Below are positions 25,701 through 37,700 of a stretch of 64,000 nt of DNA, piece after piece. Source of the DNA: Branchiostoma floridae (lineage: Eukaryota > Chordata > Leptocardii > Amphioxiformes > Branchiostomatidae). The DNA lies in assembly GCF_000003815.2 (NCBI RefSeq), contig NC_049987.1, forward strand, positions 24,784,746 through 24,848,745, read 5' to 3'. Made by a program: the position numbers and the translations under genes. The notes under the pieces are model-generated. The model saw nothing but the letters and a program-made list of their open reading frames with translations, made no database searches and was not told where the DNA came from. Position 1 is the first letter of the stretch; each line of letters opens with the position of its first letter.

Positions 25701-28700
25701 CTTCCGTACCTTCTACCGATGGTGCGAAAATTGTAGCTTCTGTTGAGCAGCCTTTGTTAGAGTGTAATTGAATTGGATTCAGTGTCTCGCCCCGGGAGGG
25801 TAGGCTTCCACGGCGTGGGTAATCCGCGCTTGCAAACGGAATGCAAAAGGAAAGCTTTACGCTGCGGTAATCCCGGAAGAGGGATGTTCAGGATTCCAGA
25901 GGTAGGGCCACCTCTTAGCACGATACTGCAGACTGTAAATTAAGAGTTAAAAGCTGTACGTGTGATCCTTCTTTTATTCATATGAACTTGGAACGGTCTG
26001 TAGTTGCAGGGTGTGTGCGCCGTGGGGAACTGATTAGCTTTTAGCCCGCCCATGCACGTGCCAGCCGACCGACGGGCTTCGACCAAGTGACTTTCGATGC
26101 AAGGGTCAGCGCGATGGCTCCAAGTGATGGCTCCCCGAAGATTGCAGACCGAGGCCTAAATTAGACGCTTTCTTACCGGGAGTAGAATTATTCAGTAGAC
26201 CCTGATTGCTGTACCGGTGGGATGATCCGGTGCCCACTCCTTTTGTAGCCTCCAGAATAGGCTAGAATGAAGCCATTGGAAAACCAGGTCTGGATTGACC
26301 TGTTGTTATTGAGTATGCAGCTTTGACTGTCATTACATTGCAAGGCTGTGGAAGAGAGGACGGCATTGCCAAGGAAAGGATCGGCTCAAAACTGTTTCTT
26401 GATGTGTTTTTCTTCAGAATGGTCACAATGAAGGCAATGGCAAACCAGGGATGGGGAAATCGTGGCTCGATTGATCTATTGCTATTGAGTATGCAGCTTT
26501 GACTGTTGTTACGTTCTGGAAGAGAGTATAGCACTGCCAAGGAAGGGATCGACTCAGACAACTGTTTCCTGCTGTGTTTTCTGCTTGAAGGATGGCTGGG
26601 AGGCTGTGTTACGGAGGTGTGATGTGATGTTGCGCATACGGCACTGGCCTTGGTACTGGAAAATTAGTTGCCAGTCATCTGCTACGACGTCATCTGGCAC
26701 ATGCATCAACCTTGACTGAGCGCGTCAAGCATTCGTGAGTTGTCGCTGTTGCGTGGTGATGCGCTCTGCATCATGCAGCACGTTCTGCTGTGTTGATTCT
26801 CACAGTGCCGTACTTCACACTCCGAAACAGGAGCTTGGATGCAGCACCTAAAGGTGCAAATACCGAATCTGGGAGCCTATAATAGTCCTCAAGTGATACT
26901 TGTCCCAAGGACAAAGTAATTCTGGAGGTATAAGAGAGTGAACCTCACTGGAATACCAATGTGCTTTGGGGCAGCGACCAGAAAATGGGTGGATGGAGTC
27001 ACTGCCTGCTACCTCGGGAAGAAGGCTGGATCGGAATAAGTTTGTGTTAACATCGGTTCCAGGCTCGAGGGATATTTAACTGCCGGGAAGTTTTAAGGGA
27101 CGGTACGTGTTTTTAAGGAAAAGTTGCGCGGGTTTTCAGCCGTTACTCTGATGTGAAAGACGATTGAGGAATGGTATCGGTAATATACGTGAGAAAGGAC
27201 AACCTCAAGCCAACCGTTCACACTTCTACATCTTCAGAAAAGACACTGGAGCCGCGTAGTCCTGTTTGGTGGAACTGTATTTGAGCCAACACGCAAACGT
27301 ATTTTGCCGCGTTGCTTTTTCAGTGCTTCAGTGAATGAGGAGTGGTATTGGTGCATGGGTTTTCAGCCATTGCTCTCTAACTCTGACGTGAAAGACAATT
27401 CAGGAGTGGTACTCGTGGGTTTGCAGTCGTTGCTCTTACTCTGATGTGAAAGACAATTGAGGAGTGTTATTGGCTATCCATGTGAGGGGGTGTTCCAGAC
27501 ATCACGGACGCACTTGTTAACATCGCGGAAGGCTGACATTGTGGCAAGGTAATCACAGGGTTCTACTGGGCTTGTGTTAGGTATTGGGCTGCTGGTCCTG
27601 TCCATGGTGCTGGAAGCCTAGCTGTGATAAGTGGTGGATCAATACGCTGGAGCACCCAAGCATATCCTCGTCTTAAATTTGGCTCTCTGCCATTTAACCC
27701 CCCACTCATGCTTTAGTTAATCTGATTTGCTGACTTTTTCCCCCGGTGACATTAGCGCCGGTGACGGTAGAGTTGGTTGGCGACACAGAGATGTGCAATT
27801 ATTCAAGATGCAAGCCCGAAAATGTCGCTGCACAAAATGTCGCCTGCCTTGTAATTTAGGAGCATGCGTGTTCTCCAGGCACTTCATTAGGGGGGCCTTC
27901 TTGTAGTAATTAACCTCCAGCGATAAGAACACTTTCACTCGACATATTAGGAACAGCGGGGCACACCTCCAGGCTTAATGCGTTATCTCTGTAATTACTG
28001 CACATGTACTTCTTCTGCCAGCCCTTCTCAAGATATTTATTTTTGCCGTCTCTTACTTTGCATAGAAATTGCAAGACGGGATCAACAGCCACAGGAAACA
28101 ATTGGAGCAGTGGTTTTCTTACCATAGATTGATTTTTTTCGTGGACTTTGTGTTAGCTGGGGAAAGCATATTTTGAAGTTCTGGGTCGGAGCAATGTGTC
28201 ATAGTAAAACTGATGTTCTCGCTGTCTCTTATGTCGCATAGAAATTGCAAGACGGGATTGAGAAGCACAGGAAGGAAGTGGAGGGACTGAACGCAAACGT
28301 CTTCATTCCGTATAGATGTGTTTAGTTTAGCTGGGAGTTACTTTTGTGTTCTCGGTTGAAGATGTTCATTTTTGCTGTCTCTTACTTTGCATAGAAATTG
28401 CAAGACGGGATTGAGAAGCACAGGAAGCAATGGATTTTAGCTTAATGCGTTATCTCTGTAATAAGTGCACATGTACTTCTACCACCCTCAAGATGTTTTC
28501 GTTTTGTCTTATTTTCCATAGAAATTGCAAGACGGGATTGAGAAGCACAGAAAGCAAGTGGAGGGACTGAACGCAAACGGGCAGGAGATCGTTGAGCAGT
28601 GCACGTCCATCGACGCAACCCTTCTGAGGGAAAAGCTAGACGGGCTGAACAGAAGGTGGAGGGTGCTGTGCGCAGAGGTCAACGACAGGAAAGAAAGGTC

Positions 28701-31700
28701 AGTGGAAAATGGTTTTATTATTACCGTAGATTTGTTTATTTTTGCAGGGGCCTAATTTTGTGTTTTGGAAGCAGATTTCTAAGTTCTGCCTTCTAGCAAT
28801 AATTACTCTAAAAGTTTGGGTAGGACATTTTCTCTGTGTTTCACTGAAAAAGATAAAATAATGTCACTTTTCCAGGTAAGGTCAGCCTTAAGTAGTGTTT
28901 TCTCACTGTAGAATGTGGAATGAAGACACGTTTATTTGTGCCACATTGTTTTTCACGTATGTGATTTTATACTACAACGAAGGATAATTTTGAGATTTAT
29001 TGTATCGCAGAGGTCTAAACAGTTAAGATATTTGAGGTCACTCCCAAGTTTGACTAGTATTTAGATTGATGGTGTGGTAGCTCTTTTGATTTCTTGCTGC
29101 CCTTTGTGCCACTAGGCACTACAAGCGTCTGAACGAACAAATGAACACCAAAGAAACTGGGCCATAACAGCCCTAGGACTACTATATCATATAATCAGAG
29201 CCAGACAAATTACCAACAATCTGCACTGCCTCCACAGTTCCCTCCTATAGTTGTCACATTATTCCTTGATAACGGTCGGTAGCTATTGCCTGGAGCGGGG
29301 CCAAACCTGCCACCGAGTCAGTCATCGTACAATAGCCAATCTCTCTGTCTCTCTCTTTAATAATTGGAAAATTAATAGGTGTCCTGAGGGGGTCTGACCC
29401 GGTCCCCTGGCTGTGGAGCTATGATTGGTTGAGGTGTCAGGAAACTTGTATGTCTCACAGATTCGTTTTTCTAGGCCAACTTTGTTACCTCAAGGAGAAA
29501 TGGAGGGTTTTTTTTTGGTGTGTCTGTGTCTGTGTTTCCGAATATTTGTGGTCAGCATAACTTAAGAACTTCTTGATGGACTGTAATAATATTCGGTATG
29601 TAGGAAGGTGTTTGGAAGACAAAGGTCAAGTTAGATTTTGGGCCCCCTGGTGTGTGACCTTGGTATTGCAGCAGAACTTCCTGTTGTAATCTTTTGTACA
29701 GATACCTGTGTTAGTAATGAACAGAAAGGATTTATCATCAAGTGCAAATGTAGGGTAAAAGAAAATATGTTGGAGCGATGCTGACATTTCACTATAGCAT
29801 AAAAGATGAATCAATTGTCCATTTTTTCCAAAAGGGTAAGCACAGTTTACAACGAACACAAGATGTACACATGTTGGCATGAGTATTGTAGTCTAGCATA
29901 TAAGTTTAGCTTTTTCTTCTTGGTAATGGTGCAAATGTAGTATTGCATGTGGGTAAGTAGAAGTTGGTTTGTTTTGTCAAAACTCATGCAGAATATAAAT
30001 TTCCAGTGCTATAGATAGGTGTAGAGTCTGGGAATCTACCCTCTAAGCTGATATGACCCAATATTATGTGTGAAAGATGTGTCTTACGTCCTAAATGCAG
30101 TGCAGATTGTGTTTATTGAATGTTACACGTAAGCACCAAAAGTCAGCAGCTTGATGGAACATTCTTCGCCACACTTCCCTCGTCAGCAATTAGCATCCAA
30201 TCAAATAATGTTTACTGTCTCTGCATATTTCATTCACCCGCCAGAAGACTGATAATGGTGCAAATGTAGTATTGCATGTGGGTAAGTAGTAGTCGGGGAA
30301 AAGCTCATACAGAATATAAATTTCCAGTGCTATAAATAGGTGGAGTCTGGGAATCTACCCTCTAAGCTGATATGACCCAATTTCATGTGTGAAAGATGTG
30401 TCTTACATCCTAAATGCAGCTCAGATTGTGTTTATGGAATGTAACATGTAAGCACCAAAAGTCAACATTCCTCGCCACACTTCCCTAATGTCATCAATTA
30501 GCATCCAATCAAATAATGTTTACCATCTCTGCATATTTCATTCACCTGCCGGAAGATTGATGACTCTTGTTTCCGAATAACAAGGCGCACTTGAATTGAA
30601 ATGTCTTTGTAGAACGTGACATGATTTTGAGATAGGGTACACATAATTAGTTGGAATAATCCTCCTTACTGTGTGGCCGACTTGTATCATTTATATCATT
30701 CACAGAAGGTTGACGACTTAATTATAAATAACGAGGCTCAGTTGAATTGAAATGTCTATGCAGGACCTGACATGATATTTTTGAGAACATAAATAAGTAA
30801 AACAAAAAGGTTACATTTTCGTCAGTTTTCAAGAATCCTTGCTGCATTGTCTTGATACTTGGTATATGGCTAGGTCTTTATGGATACATAAAATGGTTAC
30901 ATTTTGGGCCTCCTAGCTGCTTGTTATAGTACCACAGCATAATCTAGATTTTTTGATATCTTGTTTTCCAATTGACAATTTAATGAGAGACAGATATGTA
31001 ACTACTGGTTTCTTGTAGCAGAAAAAAATCAATGTTTGTTGATGACTTAAATGAGTCAGTTTGCATCATTGCAATGATCTACACAGTCATTGTTTGGGTG
31101 TGTTAGATTTCCCTGATATTTTCTTTTTATTGCCAATAAAGGTAAAAGTTGCTGACGTACATGTGTATCTGATTTCAATGATCTCAGTATCTTGTATCAT
31201 AATAGGGATAATGATACTATCCATCAAATACGATTCATGCAATCACAGTTGTTAACAAAAGTTAAGAGGACTTATGAGATAATTCACTTAAAGTTTCCAG
31301 CTGTCTCCAGCTTGAAATTCTTTTCTGTTCCACGCACGCTAACATTGTAAATTTATGTTGTTCAATCTGTCATTTTAAGCTCAGAAAAAGAAATACACTG
31401 TCATCAATTTTGTATGTCTTCAAAATCAGATATTTTGGACCGATTTTGTGATTTTAGGGATGTAACATTGTAAATTTTTGTTGTTATATCTGTCATTTAA
31501 GCTCAGAAAAAAATACGCTGTCATCAATTTTGTATGTCTTCAAAATCAGATATTTTGGACCGATTTTGTGATTTTAAGGAGGTAACATTGTAAATTTATG
31601 TTGTTCAATCTGTCATTTTAAGCTCAGAAAAAAATACACTGTCATCAATTTCATGTCTTCAAAATCAGATATTTTGGACCAATTTTTTTTCCTGTACCTG

Positions 31701-34700
31701 AGCGAATTTCCTATTGTGATTTAGGAATGGGTCCTGGCGACAATCCTGCTTTCTATTTTTTTTTTTTGTAGTAGAGCAATCGTCGTTAAATGTCAGGCTC
31801 CAGCTTATCACTATTCCAGCCTAGTGGTAGCAATGGCATTGTGGTATGTTTTACAAGTCACAGTCATTAAGTCTGCCCAGTGAGCCCATCCATCCCGCAT
31901 TTTGGCCTAGTCAGGGTTGGACAAGTTTTCTAAAATTCACTTGTCCTTTCGCCAAAGTTTTGGGCAAGTACATTAAAAATTTGCTTGCCCGAACCAACGT
32001 TCTACTTGCCCAAAACTCGAATGATCCTTTCATTGTTTTTTTTAATGGAATTCTTTTCNNNNNNNNNNNNNNNNNNNNNNNNNNNNNNNNNNNNNNNNNN
32101 NNNNNNNNNNNNNNNNNNNNNNNNNNNNNNNNNNNNNNNNNNNNNNNNNNNNNNNNNNACGGGGGAAGAATGACAACATGTCAGTATACGTTATAACGGG
32201 CGAATATTGTACTGCCGTTACGGTATGTTTTACAAGTCACAGCCGTAAAGCCTGCCCAGTGCACCCATCCATCCCGCATTATGAATGGCCGAGTTATAAC
32301 GGCCACATCATGACCTCTTTTCGTGGCACAGGGTGGGGAGTGTTGATGGATTTGGGAGTTGCCTGGGTTTGAGTGATTTGAGGCTCACAAATCGTCGTAG
32401 CATATGAATTCGTTGCTCCGCATCCATTCTTTATTGTCAGAGACGTGTATTAAAAATTGTTGGGGGGGGGGGAGTGGAATTGACATAATAAGTAATTTGC
32501 AGTTCACAAATTGCTGTAGGATATAAATTTGTTGCTCTGCATTCTTGCGTGGTTCAAATGATTGTCAGAGACTAGAAATCGGTGAAGAGGATTAGACTTC
32601 GCTGCAGTGGTTAGAAGCCTCTTTCCGTTGCAGTTTGAGTCGTACCATAGGGTGGGGAGGGTTGGATTGGGGTGGGGTGGGGTCGAGGAATTGCCCCGAA
32701 TTGAGTAATTTGAAGCATGCAAATCGCTGTAGCATATGAAATGTCGCACCGCCAGAGACGCGTATTTTAAATTGGTGGGGAGGGGGGATTGCCATAATTT
32801 GGGTAATTTGAAGTTCACATATCATTGTAGCATGTGAATTTGTTGGTCCACATCCCTGCTTGGTTCTAATAATTGTCAGACCAGAAATCGTCATTTTTGC
32901 AGACTCTGTCCTGTTGCTTTCCATGCTTTTAATTGTTGGAGGGGTTTTGAATCGCATAGTTCGAATGAATGTCAGAGACTAGAAATCATAGAGGAAAGAA
33001 ACTTTGTAGCTTGTTGCACTGTTTCCAATGAATCTGTCAAATTGTGAGAGGTAGGGGTTTTTGATTGCCCTAATTTGAGCTATTTGAAGCCCACTAATCA
33101 TCATAACATTTGACATTGGTGTGTCACATCCCTGCATAGTTCAAATAATTGGCAGCCTAGAAATTGTCATAAAATAAAAAGACTTTGTCGCACTGTTTTG
33201 ACACATTTTGAATTGTCAAAGGCATTATCTATTCATAAAACAGGCCATGGTGAAAGCAAATATGATTTTTATTGCCAAAACTGTGTCTCCTTCATTTGTC
33301 TTCATTGGCATCGTGTGCGCGAATTTTTACAGCAAAATCCGCCATCTAGAGCAATTTGCGTAGGAAATTTGAGCAAGAATCGTTGTCTTGCTCTTTCCAG
33401 TCTGCCTATGTTACCATGACGTCTCCTGCCTACCGTGGTACAGGAGTCTGTAGTCTCAAGGTATTGGGCATTAAGTTTTTAAGTTTATTTGCAAGTTCTT
33501 GCCCGAGGGCTAATTGCAACTTGAAACATACAGAAAATATAGTAAAGATACATAAAGTAAAGTAATTTGGTATAGATAACAATGGTGACAAGTGTAAACA
33601 AGTGACTATTCTATCAATGATATGGACTGCTGAAAGCTACAATCTACGCATTTGGGGTTTGACTTCTTTTGTGGAAGCAGTGGAAGACGAAGTACCCCAC
33701 TTTTTCTATGATGAGTGGGTTATGTGAAGTTAACAGTGTTAATATAGCCCACTGATGAGCAGTCCTGCTTTTTAACAAAAGCCTCACTGTCGCTCACCCA
33801 GCTACACGCTGCTGGAAAGGGCCACTGTCCTTAAAATTGGACATAAAGCCATGGTCTACTGTTCATTGTGACAAAAAGGAGCTCAGGGAATTTCCCAGTT
33901 ACAATAAAACAGTTGCTGTACATACATAGAGTCTGTCTCCTCTGTCACAACCAGTGAAAGAATAGCTCTCCAGTGAGCTAAACTGGTTTGAGATTGCTTT
34001 GAATTCTCTCTTTCCATACTTCCCAGTCTCCCTGCATGGCCATTCCCTCTCGCATGCACGCTGTGGTCCCGCTGCGCTTATTGATAGAGACAAATGGAGG
34101 GAAATTCCTCAATATCCACACTTGGCGTTTGGAAGCACCACTTCATCGATCGGGCATCACGGCTGTCGGGCTGGAAACACCAGTGGGTTATGCACCTGGG
34201 TTGGCACCCAATGTTTCAGCTGTGCATCTGATTGTTGATTGTGGGTGCACAGGTGTACCTAGATATTTGTTTCACAGGTGTACCTAGATATTTGTGTCTG
34301 TACTCTTGTACACTGTTCAGTTTAGATCAAGTTCTTGACATGTGAGTGTCAGAAAAAATAAGGAAACCATTACTTGTTTACAATATTGAAGCCATAGAAT
34401 TTCAAATGTAAGCTTCGAAGAGGATTTGTAATAATTATTATGTTTTGATAACATTCTACTATCACAGTATTTTAGTTAGTGCGCCTATATTTTTCTGTGC
34501 TCCTACGTTCTCAGATTAGGTTCAAGATTGCACCAGGTATTCCCCCAAATGAGTTTCAATCCCTGCTTTGCCACCCCATATGCTTGACGTCAACAACAGG
34601 CATACAGCAGGAATCTCTCAACCCAGATTTGTTAGTATCATTCTGAGGGATGGTGAATAGGGAAGGTGCTGATTTGGAGACGTCGTCAGTCACCCATTTG

Positions 34701-37700
34701 CATGATCCATCGACCCATTTCATGTGTCCTCCAAAGCAACTGCCCTGAGAAAGTACACAAGTAATGTCACCAGCAAGCTTGGTTAGTTCAATTACCCCCC
34801 CTAACCTCCTGGCATTAACGGGAGCCGCGTCGTGCCGGTAACAGGGTTAGAGCAATTATTCCAACCACCGGGAGGAGCGCACGCCGGTTTAATCCCTCCG
34901 CCGTGGCGACATTCGTCAAATCTGTATCGACACGGGACCGGGACTCCCGGAGCCGTCTCGGATTGGTAGAATCTCAGATGAGAGAGAGAGACGGAGGCGC
35001 GTTCGCTGAGGTTTGCTGAGCAGAAGGCAGGAGACGGATTGCGATGTGGACGTCTGGTTTCTGGCTGTGAACGGTGGATCAATACCAAACGGCAGCTGGT
35101 GCAGAAACATGCGGAGGTTGTGTCGCGACTTGACCTTTCGCGTTAATGCCCCGCAGTGACGAGGAAAGGAGTTCCACGTTGGCACGCGTTACCACTCGGT
35201 CCCTGGGATCGTGTAACGGGAGGATCAACGATGCCTGAAACAATCGGATATTCAACTTGTGATGGACGGGGATTAACCTTGGTTTGAACTGTGCAGGTGG
35301 ATCAAGGGACAGCCGTAAACCAACTGCTTTAAAATATCAGCGGTACCCGTTTCTTACATTTTACATGGAGGTCATCAAAACTACGGGATTTCAACTGTAA
35401 GGATACCACATTGACTGACCAGGAGCAGTTGACTGGATGAATCTTGTCTACATTTTGCATTCTCGATGCTTTTGTGTGTCTCAACCCCCAAGCAATGCTG
35501 GCAGTACAAGTCTGATTGAAGAAGGGATGTAACTTGTGATCATCGTCTCCCATTGCCGAGATGTCAGCCAAGATCTACTTGAGGAGGGAATTCCGATTTG
35601 TCAATGAAGGTTAGACATCCAGGTAAACATTCTTCTATCGAAGACAATTCGATCTCTACAACTTAAATGATTTTGAGTCACAATCTCACATCCATCACTC
35701 TTCTTCTGGGTCACTAGAATTAACTAGCAAAAGGAGTCAATACTAATTCTGATAAATTACCTTCGCCAAACTTCTGGTTTTGATATCTCATTCAAGCTGC
35801 ATTGTGCACTTTTGTCTCAAGCTCTAGTGTTGTATGGCGCTTCAAGACATAGTTTCAATGTTTGTATTCATTATCTGTCATTGCTTTGGTAGCGTCAGCC
35901 TCGACATTCTAAAGGAGGATGTTCTGATGTCTTCATTCTTGGTGGTTTTGTCTGAATCTCCAATTGGCACAGCAAACCTTAACACAGAGTGAAGTCCCAT
36001 ATGGAAGCTGGGAGATATGATGTAATGCCACTGCTTATATTTATCATCTGTCACTGCTAGTTTCAGCCTCAACATTCTTCAGGAGGATATTCTGATTTCC
36101 TCATTCTTGGTGTGTTTGTCCCAATCTCTGATTGACACTTAAAACTTGAAGGCAGTGGGAAGTCTTGTAAGGAAGCTGGGAGATGTGATGTATTTATCAT
36201 CTGTGACTGCTAGTTTCAGCCTCAACATTCTTCAGGAGGATATTCTGATTTCTTCTTTCTTGGTGGTTTTGTCTGAATCTCTATTTATTGGTACTTCAAA
36301 CCTCAAGGCAGTGAGTGAGTCACAGTCTCTAATTTGCAATAAGGTAAACTATTGGATCTTTATCCTCCAAAATAATTATTGGTAACCTCCTGAGTAGTGA
36401 AAAGTGGAGGATACACACAGGGTATATCTCCTGTTCTGCTGGGTGTGTTTCTCCTGTATTTTGACTTGTGAATTGAGCTTTAGATGGGTGTCTTATTTGG
36501 AAGCTGTGAGGTATGATGAAACTCCACTTCTTACAATATTTATCTATTGTTGATACCATCAGTCTTGACATTCTTGAAGAAGGAATGCTGATTTCTTCTA
36601 GCTGTACTTGGCACTCTTGTCTCAATCAATCTCTAATCGGCACATCAAACCTGAAGGAAGTTTGAAGACTTGTACAATGTATGGAAGCTGAGAGAATTGT
36701 GATGTAACTAGACTGCTTGGCTCAACATCTTTTGACAGGAGAGAAGTGTGATGTAAATTCTGATTTCTTCTTTCTTGATGTTTTTGTCTCAATCTCTAAT
36801 CGGCACATCAAACCTGTAGGAAGTTTGAAGTCTTGTACAATGTATGGAAGCTGCGAGATGCAATGTAACTCCACTGCTTGCATCAGCATCTTTTGACAGG
36901 AGAGAATGAAGTGTGATATAAGGGATTTCTTCTTTCTTCGTATTTTGTCTTTATCTCTATTTGGCATTTCAAACAGGAAGCAAATTTTGCCAAGCAAAAT
37001 GTGGTTGCATTTTCAAGTGGGTATTTCGAGCACTGAGTTGTGATAAGCCCACTGCTTGGCTCAGCATCTTTTGACAGGAGGGAAATGTGATGTAGGGGAG
37101 ACGTGGGAGTGGAGTGCACTGCACTACCTTGGTTAAAAATTAAGGTTATGCCAAGCAAAATGTGGTTGTGTTTGCATTTGTAAGTGGGTATTTCGAGCAC
37201 TGACACATGATGTAACTCCACTGCTCGTATTTATTATCTGGCATTGTCAGACTCAACATTTTCAGGAGGATATTCTGATTTCTTCTTTCTTGGTGTCTTT
37301 GTCTCAGTCTCTTATTGGCACATCAAACCTGAAGGCAGTCGGTTACGATGTCTTAAGATATGGAAGCTGCAAGATGTGATGTAACTCCACTGCTTGGCTC
37401 AGCATCTTTTGACAGGAGAGAATTGTGATGTACAGTAAGGGATTTCTTCTTTCTTCGTATTTTGTTTTTAATCGCTAATTGGCATTTCAACACAGGAAGC
37501 AGTGCCAAGCAAAATGTTGCATTTTCAAGTGGGTATTTGGAGCATTGAGGTGTGAGAAGTCCAATGCTGGCATCAGCATCTTTTGACAGGAGGGAGGTGT
37601 GATGTAGGGGAGACGTGGGAGTGGAATGCAGTAGGTGCAGTGGCGTGTGAAGATCACAGCACATGTACATCATCCGTCTAGATACGTTCCCTTTGTTCCA

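Larger units (their letters stand above)
19287..28521 (+). other. Dystrophin intron between exon equivalents 44 and 45
   Basis: This 9235-base intron corresponds to the giant human intron 44, which in mammals holds the Dp140 promoter. It contains an AT microsatellite (19318-19333), a four-copy tandem array (20499-21220), a TIR element (21420-22712), a hAT-like MITE (23258-23606), a SINE (23826-24112), a tandem with tRNA-like boxes (24420-24850), a LINE tail (24880-25243) and GC-rich islands (22960-23215, 25770-26260, 26590-27060). 19340-20340 and 25250-25760 show nothing I can name. No alternative first exon could be demonstrated. Confidence 0.85.
31836..32285 (+). repeat. Direct repeat of ~65 bases on both sides of the assembly gap
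   Basis: GGTATGTTTTACAAGTCACAG, CTGCCCAGTG and CCCATCCATCCCGCATT occur at 31842-31902 and again at 32222-32281. The intervening 32059-32158 is Ns. It is either a true tandem of ~380 bases or a haplotype misjoin. Confidence 0.75.

Noticed and set aside
32592-32957. 121-codon minus-strand open frame
   Set aside because: Product of the tandem at 32380-33190; no protein similarity recognised.
37020-37200. GTATTTCGAGCACTG as another hAT-like terminus
   Set aside because: It resembles the MITE end but lies in a tandem unit without the opposite terminus or TACCTGCAC motifs.
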